Shown here: positions 27,706-37,778 of the stretch, piece after piece
Numbering within the stretch: the stretch's first letter is position 1
How the letters are laid out: each line of letters starts with the position of its first letter
Source: UBA6623 sp965217195
GTDB taxonomy: Bacteria > Acidobacteriota > Terriglobia > Bryobacterales > UBA6623
Assembly (NCBI GenBank): GCA_965217195.1
Contig: CBDCHL010000002.1
Coordinates: 248,001-312,000 of the forward strand
Length of the DNA stretch: 64,000 bases
Reading direction: 5' to 3'
Notes under the pieces: generated by a model
Seen by the model: only the letters and a program-made list of their open reading frames with translations
Databases searched by the model: none
What the model was told of the DNA's origin: nothing
Program-made: the position numbers and the translations under genes

Positions 27706-30700
27706 TTACGCCGAGACCAATGCTTTCTCGGCGCTCATGCGGTCGCTTAGCGCTTTCTTCAATTCCTTCGGGAAGACCTTGATGAATTTCGGCAGCATCT
27801 TGTCCCAGTTGTCGAGCACCCATCGGCCTTTCGGGCTGTTGGTGTATTCGACATGCCGCTCGATCTGTCGTTTGACGAAAGCCACGTCCTCGGGATCGTC
27901 GAATGGTTCCAAGTCAATCATGGAGTGATTGGCCGACTTGTCGCCGAAATCACTTGCTTCGTCAAGCACGAAGGCGAAACCGCCGCTCATGCCCGCGCCG
28001 AAGTTACGTCCCGCCGAGCCGAGAATAATGACGCGGCCGTTGGTCATGTATTCGCAGCCGTGGTCGCCCACGCCCTCGACAACGACCGTCAATCCACTGT
28101 TGCGAATGCAGAAGCGCTCGCCGGCCATGCCGTTGATGAAGGCTTCGCCCGAGGTCGCGCCATAGAAAGAGACGTTGCCGATGATGATGTTCTCTTCGAA
28201 AACGAAGTTCGATCCCTTGGGGGGATAAACCACCAACCGTGCCCCCGACAGTCCTTTGGCGAAGTAGTCATTGGCGTCGCCTTCGAGCGTCATGGTCAGA
28301 CCCTTGGCGCCCCAGCAGCCGAAGCTCTGCCCGGCTGAGCCGTTTAGCTTGATGTTGATCGTATCGTCGGGCAAGCCTTTCGAGCCGTATCGCCGAGAGA
28401 CTTCCGCGCTCAGCATCCCGCCGACCGTGCGGTTGATGTTGACAATGTCGGTTTCGATTTCGACGCGCTCGCCTCTTTCAAGCGCGGGAGCGGCTTGCTC
28501 GATCAGGTGATTGTCGAGTTGTACCTCGAGGCCGTGGTCCTGACCCTTGGTGCGGTAGCGGCCAACGCTCTTGTCCACCGGTGGATCGAAGAAGACTTTG
28601 CTGAAATCGAGCCCCTTGGCCTTCCAGTGATCGATGGCCTTCTTTGTGTCGAGCATGTCGACGCGGCCGACCATGTCGATGAGCTTGCGGAAGCCCAGCT
28701 CGGCCATGATTTGCCGCAGTTCCTCGGCAATGAAGAAGAAGAAGCTGATGACGTTTTCCGGCTGCCCCTCGAACTTCTTGCGCAGCTCGGGATCTTGCGT
28801 CGCGATGCCGACCGGGCAGGTGTTCAAGTGACACTTGCGCATCATGATGCAGCCCATCGAAATCAGCGGCATCGTCGAGAAGCCGAACTCCTCGGCCCCC
28901 AGAAATGCCCCGATGGCGACGTCGCGGCCGGTCATCAGCTTGCCGTCGACTTGCACGGTGATGCGGCTTCGCAGGTCGTTCATCACGAGCACTTGCTGGG
29001 TTTCGGAAAGCCCTAATTCCCAGGGTGTTCCGGCGTGGCGAATCGAGCTGACCGGGGAAGCGCCGGTTCCGCCGTCGTGGCCGCTGATGAGCACCAGGTC
29101 GGCGTGGCCTTTCGAGACCCCGGCGGCGACTGTGCCGACACCGACTTCCGAAACGAGTTTTACGGAGACGTTGGCGTTCTTGTTGCCGTTTTTTAAATCG
29201 AAGATCAACTGCGCCAGATCCTCGATGGAATAGATGTCATGGTGCGGCGGAGGCGAAATCAGGCCCACGCCGGGCGTCGAGTGACGCAGCCGGGCAATGG
29301 TCTCGTCCACCTTATGGCCGGGAAGCTGGCCGCCCTCGCCGGGCTTGGCCCCCTGCGCGATCTTGATCTGCAGTTCGTCCGCGTTGACCAGGTAGTTCGA
29401 AGTGACGCCGAAGCGTCCCGAGGCGACTTGCTTGATCGCGCTGCGGCGCCAGTTGCCGTCCGCGTCGCGCGCAAAGCGGCGTTCGTCCTCGCCGCCCTCG
29501 CCGGTATTGCTGCGGCCGCCGATGCGGTTCATCGCGATGGCCAGGGTTTCGTGGGCCTCGGTGCTGATCGAACCGAACGACATGGCGCCGGTGCAGAAGC
29601 GCTTGACGATTTCCTTGGCCGGCTCGACCTCCTCGATCGGAACCGGGTTGTCGGATTTCTTGAACTCGAACAAGCCCCGCAGCGTGCACAGGGTCCTATT
29701 TATGTCGTTGATCGTCGAGGAGAACTCCTGGAAGTTCTTGAAGCTCTGCTGTCGCACGGCATGCTGGAGCTGCGAAACCGTGGTCGGGTTGAGCAGATGT
29801 TGCTCGCCGCGCGTGCGGAACTGGTACGCGCCGCCGACATCGAGCTCGGTTACCGCATCGGTCACAGGGTGATAGGCGAACTCGTGGCGCTTGGCGACTT
29901 CCTCCGCCAACACGTCGAGCCCGACGCCCTCGATCTGTGACGTCGTGCCGGCGAAATAGCGCTCAACGACGTTGCTGTTGAGCCCGACCGCCTCGAAGAT
30001 CTGCGCACCGTGGTAGCTCTGCACCGTCGAGATGCCCATTTTGGACATGACTTTGAGCACGCCCTTTTTGATGGCGAAGATGTAGTTGGCGACCGCCTTT
30101 GCGAGGTCAAGCCCTTCGGCGAGAGCGCCGTCGCGGTGCATGCCCTCGAGCGTTTCGAAGGCCAGATACGGATTGATCGCATTGGCCCCATATCCAATGA
30201 GCAGACAGAAGTGCATCACTTCGCGGGGCTCGCCCGACTCGACAATCAGCCCGACCTTGCCTCGCACCGCCGTGGAGATCAAATGATGATGGACCGCTGC
30301 CAGAGCCAGAAGGCTCGGTATCGGCGCCAGCTTCTCGCCCGCGCCGCGGTCGGAGAGAATCACAACGCTATAGCCGCTGTTCGCGGCCTCTTCCGCTTGC
30401 GAGCAGAGTTCGCCGAGGGCCTTCTCCAGCCCCTCTCCGCCGCTTGAAGGGTCAAACAAAGTTGGTAACGTCTTAGCCCCAAAGCGGATCTTCCCCGACG
30501 TCCCGTTGCGGGTGCCGTATTCAATCGAGCCGGGTTCGCCCACGCCGCGCAGCTTTTCCAACTCGCGATTCGTCAAAACAGGTAACTCCACCCGCAACAT
30601 GTGGGCGTGCTCAGGCGTCTCGTCGAGCAGATTGCCCTGCGGGCCGACGTAGGTAATGGTCGACATCACCAATTGCTCACGAATCGGGTCGATAGCGGGA

Positions 30701-32289
30701 TTCGTCACCTGCGCGAAGAGTTGCTTGAAATAGTTGAACAGCAGCTGCGGCCTGTCCGACAAGCAGGCGAGGGGGGTATCGACGCCCATCGAGCCGATCG
30801 GCTCCTGGCCGACGGCGGCCATGGGACCCATTAGAATGCGCTGGTCTTCCATGGTGTAGCCGAACATACGTTGGCGTTCGAGCAGCGTGTCGAAATCCGT
30901 GCCGTGGACTTCGGCGGGCTCAGGCAGGTCCTTGGCATGGATCAACTGTGCCTCGAGCCATTCGCCGTAGGGTTTTCTCGTCGAGTAGGTCTTCTTGATT
31001 TCCTCGTCCTCGACGATGCGGCCTTCGCCGGTGTCAACCAGGAACATGCGTCCCGGCTGCAAGCGCCCTTTGTAGCGAATGTTCTCGGGCGCAAATTGCA
31101 GTACGCCGGCTTCCGAGCCCATCACGACGATGTTGTCGTGCGTGACGTAGTAGCGCGAAGGCCTGAGCCCGTTGCGGTCGAGCACGCCGCCGACGTAGCG
31201 TCCGTCGGTGAAAACGATCGACGCGGGGCCGTCCCAGGGCTCCATCAGTGTTGCGTGGTACTCGTAGAAGGCCTTCTTGTAGTCCTCCATGTGTTCATGG
31301 GAACTCCAGGCCTCGGGGATGAGCATCATCATCGCGTGCGGCGTTTCGCGTCCGCCCTTGATCAGTAGCTCGAGGGCGTTGTCGATCATCGCCGAGTCAC
31401 TCCCGGTCTCATCGATGACCGGCAGCAACTTCTTGATGTCGTCTCCGTAGAGCGGCGAAGAGAAGGTCGCCTCGCGCGAACTCATCCAGTTCCTGTTGCC
31501 GCGCAGGGTGTTGATTTCACCGTTGTGGGCCAGATAGCGAAACGGCTGCGCGCGCTCCCAGGTCGGAAATGTGTTGGTGGAAAAGCGCTGGTGGATGAGC
31601 GCAATCGCGGAGCGGAATAGCTCGTCGCCCAGGTCAACGAAATAGTTCGGTATCTGCGGGGCGATCAGCAGGCCCTTGTAGCAGATCGTCCTAGCCGACA
31701 TCGAACAGGGGTAGTAGCGCGGCAATTTGAGCCGGCGCGCTTCCGATTCGGTGCGCTTGGCGATCACGTAGAGCTTGCGTTCCCAGGCGTCCCCGTCGAT
31801 GTCTTGCGAGGCTTCGCCTCGTCGTCCGATGAAAACCTGTTCGACGGCGGGCTCCGATTCACGGGCCAACCAGCCGATGGCGTCCGAGCGGGTCGGGACG
31901 TGCCGCCACCCGAGCACGGTTTGGCCTTCTTCGGAGACAACGCGCTCGACCATGGCCTTGACGGCCTTGTGGTCGCTCTCTTTGGCCGAGAAGAACAGTT
32001 GCCCGACTCCATACTGTCCCTCGGCGGGCAGGGGGATCCCCAAGGCGTCACACTCGCGCTCGAAGAAAGTATGCGGCATCTGCAACAGCAGTCCCGCGCC
32101 GTCACCTGTCTCGGGGTCACAGCCGCAGGCGCCGCGGTGGGTGAGGTTGACAAGAACTTCAAGGCCCTTTTGGACAATGTCATGCGACCGGCGGCCCTTG
32201 ATATCGGCAACGAAGCCAATGCCGCAAGCGTCGTGTTCGTGTTCAGGGTCGTAGAGGCCCTGCTTCGGTGGTAACCCGTAGTTCAACAT
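27706..32289 (-). CDS. gltB: Glutamate synthase (NADPH) large subunit
   Basis: ATG 32289 is chosen because it gives a short propeptide before the catalytic Cys (MLNYGLPPKQ to HEHDACGIGF, Cys22); the frame stays open to 32334. About 1527 residues hold the class II amidotransferase domain, a central domain, the FMN-binding synthase domain (GGTGASPVSSIRHAGTPWEL) and the GXGXG C-terminal domain. The [3Fe-4S] cluster cysteines are in CIMMRKCHLNTCPVG. The enzyme moves the amide of glutamine to 2-oxoglutarate. It is the first gene of the gltB-gltD unit and is divergent from pyrR, about 430 bp away. Confidence 0.97.
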   Translation of the reverse strand: MLNYGLPPKQGLYDPEHEHDACGIGFVADIKGRRSHDIVQKGLEVLVNLTHRGACGCDPETGDGAGLLLQMPHTFFERECDALGIPLPAEGQYGVGQLFFSAKESDHKAVKAMVERVVSEEGQTVLGWRHVPTRSDAIGWLARESEPAVEQVFIGRRGEASQDIDGDAWERKLYVIAKRTESEARRLKLPRYYPCSMSARTICYKGLLIAPQIPNYFVDLGDELFRSAIALIHQRFSTNTFPTWERAQPFRYLAHNGEINTLRGNRNWMSSREATFSSPLYGDDIKKLLPVIDETGSDSAMIDNALELLIKGGRETPHAMMMLIPEAWSSHEHMEDYKKAFYEYHATLMEPWDGPASIVFTDGRYVGGVLDRNGLRPSRYYVTHDNIVVMGSEAGVLQFAPENIRYKGRLQPGRMFLVDTGEGRIVEDEEIKKTYSTRKPYGEWLEAQLIHAKDLPEPAEVHGTDFDTLLERQRMFGYTMEDQRILMGPMAAVGQEPIGSMGVDTPLACLSDRPQLLFNYFKQLFAQVTNPAIDPIREQLVMSTITYVGPQGNLLDETPEHAHMLRVELPVLTNRELEKLRGVGEPGSIEYGTRNGTSGKIRFGAKTLPTLFDPSSGGEGLEKALGELCSQAEEAANSGYSVVILSDRGAGEKLAPIPSLLALAAVHHHLISTAVRGKVGLIVESGEPREVMHFCLLIGYGANAINPYLAFETLEGMHRDGALAEGLDLAKAVANYIFAIKKGVLKVMSKMGISTVQSYHGAQIFEAVGLNSNVVERYFAGTTSQIEGVGLDVLAEEVAKRHEFAYHPVTDAVTELDVGGAYQFRTRGEQHLLNPTTVSQLQHAVRQQSFKNFQEFSSTINDINRTLCTLRGLFEFKKSDNPVPIEEVEPAKEIVKRFCTGAMSFGSISTEAHETLAIAMNRIGGRSNTGEGGEDERRFARDADGNWRRSAIKQVASGRFGVTSNYLVNADELQIKIAQGAKPGEGGQLPGHKVDETIARLRHSTPGVGLISPPPHHDIYSIEDLAQLIFDLKNGNKNANVSVKLVSEVGVGTVAAGVSKGHADLVLISGHDGGTGASPVSSIRHAGTPWELGLSETQQVLVMNDLRSRITVQVDGKLMTGRDVAIGAFLGAEEFGFSTMPLISMGCIMMRKCHLNTCPVGIATQDPELRKKFEGQPENVISFFFFIAEELRQIMAELGFRKLIDMVGRVDMLDTKKAIDHWKAKGLDFSKVFFDPPVDKSVGRYRTKGQDHGLEVQLDNHLIEQAAPALERGERVEIETDIVNINRTVGGMLSAEVSRRYGSKGLPDDTINIKLNGSAGQSFGCWGAKGLTMTLEGDANDYFAKGLSGARLVVYPPKGSNFVFEENIIIGNVSFYGATSGEAFINGMAGERFCIRNSGLTVVVEGVGDHGCEYMTNGRVIILGSAGRNFGAGMSGGFAFVLDEASDFGDKSANHSMIDLEPFDDPEDVAFVKRQIERHVEYTNSPKGRWVLDNWDKMLPKFIKVFPKELKKALSDRMSAEKALVSA

Positions 32290-32717
32290 AAGCCGTACTG
32301 CTCTTGAGGCGAAGGCTGTCGGTCCTTCCGGCATGCCGGGCCGGAGGAAACCTTCGCGTCAGAAGATCAAGATGGGAGCGCGCCCGCGGCTTGAAAACGG
32401 GGCCGGCTCTCAGATTCGTGTCAGGATAACACCTGCGGCAGTATTATAGCAAGCGGAACTGTGGGCCCATAGAATAAGAACAGATTATATTGTTGGCGTC
32501 ACGAGGGGCCAGTATAAGTGAACTGATATCAGGAGGCTTTTGGGACGTCGATTTAGAGGGACTATTGGGCGAACGACGCCCAACGCCTCGCGGATTGACG
32601 GCGCGCCGTATCGAATGGCCGCCGCTGCTCTGTACGCACCCGGCGGTAAATCGGGTGGCGCGTTGGCCGGGTGTCGTAGGCACCGTCGAGAGCGCGAAAC
32701 GAGGGTGTGGTATCTTG
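32290..32717. promoter_or_regulatory. Divergent gltB/pyrR control region
   Basis: These 430 bp separate the divergent gltB and pyrR starts. The middle is AT-richer than its surroundings, with short runs such as CAGTATTATAG near 32440 and GATTATATTG near 32482 that could serve as -10 regions, but I cannot place promoters with confidence. A frame is open through the right half up to pyrR; its translation does not look like protein. Confidence 0.4.
32565..32583 (+). promoter_or_regulatory. Hairpin in the pyr operon leader
   Basis: TTGGGCG (32565-32571) pairs perfectly with CGCCCAA (32577-32583) around the loop AACGA, about 135 bp upstream of the pyrR start. No T run follows, so it is not a simple terminator. 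PyrR often binds leader RNA hairpins in other bacteria, so a role in pyrimidine control is possible but unproven. Confidence 0.3.
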
Positions 32718-33287
32718 ATGGCTTCGGCGCGGCGCATGCCTACAATCCAAACCCAAGCGCAGTTGATGACCGGCTCGGAAATCGACCGCACTCTGGTCCG
32801 TTTGGCCCATGAGGTAATCGACAAGAACGACGCACTCGAGCGGCTTGCCGTGGTCGGCATTCATCGTCGTGGAGCGGTGTTGGGCGAACGCTTGGCGGCC
32901 AAGATCAGTCGGCTGGAGAGCTGCGAGATCCCCCGCGGCACCCTTGATATCAAATTCTATAACGACGATCTGTCGACAGTTGCCGACCATCCGGTGGTTC
33001 ACGGCGCAAAAATCCCGTTTTCAATCGACGGCATGGACGTTATTCTTGTCGATGATGTTCTGTACACGGGACGAACGATACGGAGTGCCCTCGGGGCTCT
33101 GCTCGGCAAAGAGAACCCGCGAACAGTCCAACTGTGCACCTTGATCGACCGCGGGCACCGCGAGCTGCCGATTGAGGCGCGATTTGTGGGCAAGCATGTG
33201 GACACCTCGAATTCCGAGATCATCGAAGTGAAGCTGGAACCGGTGGACGGCGAAGAGCGTGTCCTGTTGGTGGAAAAGACGGATTAA
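32718..33287 (+). CDS. pyrR: Pyrimidine operon regulator PyrR / uracil phosphoribosyltransferase
   Basis: ATG 32718 gives about 189 residues; ATGs at 32736 and 32766 are alternatives. The PRPP-binding loop is DVILVDDVLYTGRTIRSAL, and RLAVVGIHRRGAVLGERLA, GTLDIKFYNDDLS and LIDRGHRELPIEARFVGKHV are typical of PyrR. In Firmicutes PyrR senses UMP/UTP and binds the leader of the pyr mRNA; many homologues also have uracil phosphoribosyltransferase activity. Here it leads pyrB and pyrC, which supports control of the operon. Confidence 0.95.
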   Translation: MASARRMPTIQTQAQLMTGSEIDRTLVRLAHEVIDKNDALERLAVVGIHRRGAVLGERLAAKISRLESCEIPRGTLDIKFYNDDLSTVADHPVVHGAKIPFSIDGMDVILVDDVLYTGRTIRSALGALLGKENPRTVQLCTLIDRGHRELPIEARFVGKHVDTSNSEIIEVKLEPVDGEERVLLVEKTD

Positions 33288-33370
33288 CCGGTCTGCGGTG
33301 AGGCCTGGAGGCTTTCACCAAGCCGTCCTTCGGCGAGTTGTGGGCTGGGGAGCAAACAAGCAATATCCAG

Positions 33371-34327
33371 ATGGCACTTTCTTCGCCAGCCTCCGCTGCG
33401 CCTGCCGACCTAGTACGGCGGAGTCTGCTTGGCATCGAGGACCTAGCCCGCGAGGATCTCGAATGGTTACTTGCGAGAGGGCGGCATCATCAGCCGATGC
33501 AGGCTGAGGCTGTTAAGAAGCTCGACACCCTCCATGGCAAGACCATCGTTAATCTTTTCTTCGAACCCTCCACGCGCACGCGAGCCAGCTTCGAAATCGC
33601 CGCTAAGCGACTGGGAGCGGACACGGTTTCGATCTCCGCACAGGGATCGAGCCTTTCTAAGGGCGAATCCCTGGTCGACACCCTCAACACGCTTTCGGCA
33701 ATGCGTCCCGACGTGATCGTGATGCGGCATGCTGCGTCAGGCGCACCGCATTTCTTATCACGGTTCTTGTCGACGCCGATTGTCAATGCCGGCGACGGCC
33801 GTCACGAACATCCCACGCAAGCGCTGCTCGACGCGCTGACGATTCTCGACAACAGGCCCTCGCTCGAGGGGTTGCGTGTGGCGATTATCGGGGATATCGC
33901 ACACAGCCGCGTAGCGCGGTCGAACGCTCATCTACTTGCGAAATTCGGGGCGGATCTGGTGTTATGCGGACCAGCTACGATGCTGCCCGGAAACCTCGTG
34001 CATCTAGCCCGCGGGATTCGCTTGACTCACAGCATCGACGAGGCGGTGACGGACGCCGATGTGATCATGATGCTACGGGTGCAGCTCGAACGGCAGAACA
34101 TGTTGCCGTTCCCCAAGAACGAGTACTTTCAGTTTTACGGGCTGGGGCTCGAGCATCTGAAGCTCGCCAAGCCCGACGCCATCGTGATGCATCCCGGGCC
34201 GATCAACCGCGGCCGCGAGCTGTCGTCGGAAGTGGCCGATTTTCCGCGCTCGGTGATTCTCAATCAAGTGGAAAACGGTATAGCGGCTCGCATGGCAGTG
34301 TTGGAGAGGTCTTGCGGCGATGCGTGA
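33371..34327 (+). CDS. pyrB: Aspartate carbamoyltransferase catalytic subunit
   Basis: ATG 33371 (MALSSPASAAPADLVRRSLL) gives 318 residues; an ATG at 33338 is less likely. The carbamoyl-phosphate site is FFEPSTRTRASFE, and HPTQALLDALTI and VMHPGPINRGRELSSEV are diagnostic of PyrB. It joins carbamoyl phosphate to aspartate, the first committed step of pyrimidine synthesis. It lies 83 bp after pyrR. No pyrI regulatory subunit gene is seen. Confidence 0.97.
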   Translation: MALSSPASAAPADLVRRSLLGIEDLAREDLEWLLARGRHHQPMQAEAVKKLDTLHGKTIVNLFFEPSTRTRASFEIAAKRLGADTVSISAQGSSLSKGESLVDTLNTLSAMRPDVIVMRHAASGAPHFLSRFLSTPIVNAGDGRHEHPTQALLDALTILDNRPSLEGLRVAIIGDIAHSRVARSNAHLLAKFGADLVLCGPATMLPGNLVHLARGIRLTHSIDEAVTDADVIMMLRVQLERQNMLPFPKNEYFQFYGLGLEHLKLAKPDAIVMHPGPINRGRELSSEVADFPRSVILNQVENGIAARMAVLERSCGDA

Positions 34328-34381
34328 CACGCAGCCGCTCTCAGCGAACGCCAGAGGTCCCGCCCTCGGTTCAACCTCCAG

Positions 34382-35686
34382 ATGACGAAACTGTTGATCA
34401 AAAACGGCCGCGTCGTTGATCCGGACTCGGGGCGCGACGGTTTGTCGGACGTGCTGATCGAGGACGGCCGCATCGCCGTCGTTGATACGGGCATCGAAGC
34501 GCCCGATGCAGAGGTTCGCGACGCGTCGGGGCTGATCGTAGCGCCCGGCTTCCTCGATATTCACGTTCACCTGCGCGAGCCCGGCATCGAGCACGCCGAG
34601 ACGATCGAAACGGGCGCGAGGTCGGCGGCGGCGGGCGGATTCACGTCGGTTTGCTGCATGCCCAACACGATCCCGGTAAACGATAGCCCGACGGTCACGA
34701 GTTTTATCGTCGAGCGGGCGCGCAGCAAAGCGATTGTGAACGTGTTTCCGATCGGAGCGATAACGAAGGGCAGCGAAGGCGAACAGCTCGCCGAAATCGG
34801 CGCGATGAAGGAGGCCGGCGCCGTAGCCGTTTCCGATGACGGCCTGCCGGTAATGAACTCGGGCCTGATGCGTCGAGCGATGCAGTATGCCGGTTCCTTC
34901 GACATGACCGTGATCGACCACTGCGAGGATTTGAATCTGAGCTTAGGCGGTGATATTCACGAGGGCGCCCAAGCGGTGCGGCTCGGGTTGGGCGGTATTC
35001 CCTCAAGCTCCGAAGACGTGATGGTGGCGCGCGACGCGATCTTAAGCGAGGCGACCGGCGCGAAATGCCATATCGCGCATATCTCCACTAGAAACTCCAT
35101 CGCCATCGTGCGGCACGCACGCAAGCTCGGCATCCCTATCACTTGCGAGGTGTCGCCCCACCATTTCACATTGGCTGACACCGACCTACCCGGCTACGAC
35201 AGCAATTACAAAATGAGACCACCATTGCGCACAGCGGGCGATATCGAGGCCGCGATTGAAGGTCTCGCGGACGGCGTAATTGACGCGATTGCGACCGACC
35301 ACGCTCCGCATACGGGCAACATGAAGGCGCAAGAATTCGAGCGCTGTCCTTTTGGTGTGACGGGGCTCGAAACGGCGGTCGGATTGTCGCTCGAGCGGTT
35401 GGTGCATCCGGGAACGATCAGTTTGATGCGCATGGTGGAGTTGTTCACGACCGGCCCAGCGAAGGTGATCGGCCTGGAACAAGGGACTTTGCGAAAGGGT
35501 GGGGCGGCAGACATCACGATCCTTGACCTGGAGCGGGAATGGACTTTCGATGCGGCGAAGTCTCACTCCAAAAGCAAGAACTCTCCCTTTGACCGACGGG
35601 AGTTTCGCGGCGGTCCGGTGGAAACGATTGTCGGTGGGAAGACCGTGTGGAGTGTCGAGGACGGTTTCTCTGACGTGGCCGAATAG
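34382..35686 (+). CDS. pyrC: Dihydroorotase (class I)
   Basis: The 434-residue amidohydrolase has the zinc motif DIHVHLREPG, CMPNTIPVNDSPT, DDGLPVMNSGLM, CHIAHIST and ATDHAPHTGNMK. It cyclises carbamoyl-aspartate to dihydroorotate, the step after PyrB. The type resembles the class I enzymes of Bacillus and Aquifex that use an Asp in DDG in place of a carboxylated Lys, and that can associate with PyrB. The start lies 54 bp after pyrB without a clear ribosome site, so coupling is possible. Confidence 0.96.
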   Translation: MTKLLIKNGRVVDPDSGRDGLSDVLIEDGRIAVVDTGIEAPDAEVRDASGLIVAPGFLDIHVHLREPGIEHAETIETGARSAAAGGFTSVCCMPNTIPVNDSPTVTSFIVERARSKAIVNVFPIGAITKGSEGEQLAEIGAMKEAGAVAVSDDGLPVMNSGLMRRAMQYAGSFDMTVIDHCEDLNLSLGGDIHEGAQAVRLGLGGIPSSSEDVMVARDAILSEATGAKCHIAHISTRNSIAIVRHARKLGIPITCEVSPHHFTLADTDLPGYDSNYKMRPPLRTAGDIEAAIEGLADGVIDAIATDHAPHTGNMKAQEFERCPFGVTGLETAVGLSLERLVHPGTISLMRMVELFTTGPAKVIGLEQGTLRKGGAADITILDLEREWTFDAAKSHSKSKNSPFDRREFRGGPVETIVGGKTVWSVEDGFSDVAE

Positions 35687-35919
35687 GCGTCCCCGGCGGT
35701 CAGAGCGCGCTTCAACGGCGCGCAGCGGGTTGCCCGCCAGCCGTTTTCCGAATACCTCTTTCCATCGATAAGATGCCCTAATGATCTTCACTACGACGAG
35801 GTATTCCATGTTGGCTGGTTCCAACCGAAGCGGCCGGCCACGGACGGTAGACGCGGTAGATTCGCACAAGCGCGGGGAATACTCGGGTTATCACCGCCGT
35901 TTGTCGAGGCAAGGGACGA

Positions 35920-36335
35920 TGACGGTTCTGCCGCTACGCATGGTTGTTTGGGGTTGCGCCCGCGGCTCGTTCTTCGACGGCGACGACGAGGCCGCCCGCC
36001 GCCGCGCCGACCGGACTGGTGCCAATCTTGATGTTTCTCCGGGGCTCGAAGCGAAACTGTTCGCCTCGGAGCCCATGATGGTCAGCCCCACGAACCTCGA
36101 TGTTGACCATCGCGAACGCGTTTGGGTGATTGACGTCGTCAACTATCGCGGGCGTGCTGAAAACAACGAGCGTTCTGCAAGGCGGCGTCACGGCGGACTA
36201 CGTCAAGAGCGACATCGCCCAGCAACGGGTGTCGACGGTGTCGGCAATGCCGATGGACTTGCAAGAGCGGATGACGCTCGATGAGTTGGTCGATTTAGTG
36301 GACTATTTGACGACGCTGAAGGGAAAAATTGGTAG
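35920..36335 (+). pseudogene. Collapsed remnant of a PVC-type heme-binding dehydrogenase
   Basis: A frame from ATG 35920 contains NLDVSPGLEAKLFASEPMMV and SPTNLDVDHRERVWVIDVVN, the start of the large membrane-bound dehydrogenase/heme-binding proteins of Planctomycetes and Acidobacteria. Only about 60 codons on, a different frame gives VKSDIAQQRVSTVSAMPMDL and LTLDELVDLVDYLTTLK-like sequence (MTLDELVDLVDYLTTLK), the extreme C-terminus of the same family. More than a thousand residues between the two ends are missing. An internal deletion with frame change explains this. The flanks to 36502 hold nothing I can assign. Confidence 0.7.
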
Positions 36336-36502
36336 CAGGGGCCGGTTTCCATCGGTTTCCGACTTGCATCGACCAAACTCTCCCAGAGAGTGCGGGCGTC
36401 TCTCTGCACGCGTGATAGATTAGAGGCTTGTTTCGGCCGCGTCGTGGACGCGGCCGCACCTAGGCGGCACTCGGGGCGATCCTTTTCACGCTACGGAACA
36501 TC

Positions 36503-37778
36503 ATGTTCGTTGATTCGAGTTCCACCCCTGCCCGCGAGCCCCAGCGGCTCGCGCTGGTTCTACTCGCGCTTGCCGTTTCGTTGCCGGCCCAAGAAGCTCC
36601 CGCCCCAGAAGCGCCGGCCGTACCCGAGCCCACTTCGCGCGCCGACACCATCGAGCAAGCACGGCGCGAAAAAGCCAAGAACCTAACGAAGCCGGTCTCG
36701 GGCAAGATCGAAAAAGCAATGCACAAGGTCGAGGACACCAACTACCTCGAACGGCTGGCGGCCGGGCTGGGCGGTTGGCGGGGGCGCTTTGGCGGCCTAG
36801 CCACCGGACAAGGCTTCGCGCTTGGGCCGGGGTACACCTTCGACGTACGAGGCGGGGACCTGAGGGTGTCGACCTTTGCGGTTGCGTCGGCGAAGAAGGC
36901 GTATCAGTTCGAACTCTTGGCGGATCTTCCCAATATCGCAGGCGGAAAGTTTCCGATCCACCTTGCTGCCATACACAGCAACTTCCCGGAAATGGACTAT
37001 TACGGCCCCGGACCGGATTCCCAAGTGGAGGGTGAATCCGCCTACCGGCTGGAGCGAACATCGTTCGATGCCGACGCGGCCTTCAAACCGGTGGACTTTC
37101 TCCGACTCGGATTCACCGGCGGGTACCTGCAATTCTAACGTGGGTCCCGGACCGCCCGGTGACCCTTCGGCCGACCAGGTCTACAGCCCCGGCATCACGC
37201 CGGGGGTTCGCCGGCAGACCGACTTTTTGCGAGCCGGCGGGTTTGTCGAAGTGGACTATCGCGACATCGTCGGCGGGCCGCGCTCCGGCGGTTTCTATTC
37301 GGCGCGTTTCCTCTATTACGACGACCAGCGGATCGATCTGCACACATTTCGGCGGCTCGACCTCGAGGTGCAGCAGTACATTCCCTTTTTCAACGACAAG
37401 CGCGTGTTCGCCTTGCGTGGCCGAACCGCGATGACGTGGTCGATTGACGGCCAGTCCGTGCCGTTCTACATGCAGCCCTATTTGGGGGGCTCAGAGGACT
37501 TACGCGGTTTTCGCACCTATCGTTTCTACGACGACAATCACGTTATCTTGAATGCCGAGTACCGCTGGGAATCATTTCCGGGGCTGGATATGGCGCTGTT
37601 CTTCGATGCCGGAAAGGTGACGCCGCGTCGCACTCAGATCAATCTGCACGATCTGGAGGTTTCCTACGGCATCGGCTTTCGCTTCAATGCGAGGAACAAA
37701 GTCTTCCTCCGGCTGGATTTCGGCTTTAGCCGCGAAGGGTATCAGATATGGTTCAAGTTCGGGAACCCGTTCTATTGA
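36503..37778 (+). pseudogene. BamA/Omp85-like outer-membrane barrel, frameshifted and with IS-altered stop
   Basis: The first frame (36503-37138) has a signal peptide (LALVLLALAVSLPAQ) and barrel-like strands up to GFTGGYLQF, then a stop. A frame shifted by one base continues as NVGPGPPGDPSADQVYSPGI, then GSEDLRGFRTYRFYDDNHV and LNAEYRWESFPGLDMALFFD, typical of the surface-antigen (BamA/TamA C-terminal) fold. One single-base change near 37128-37137 would join them, giving about 425 residues. The 3' end reads KFGNPFY then TGA, but without IS630 copy B it would read GNPF then TAA, with the C-terminal Phe expected of an outer-membrane barrel. Whether the frameshift is biological or an assembly error cannot be judged here. 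Confidence 0.8.
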
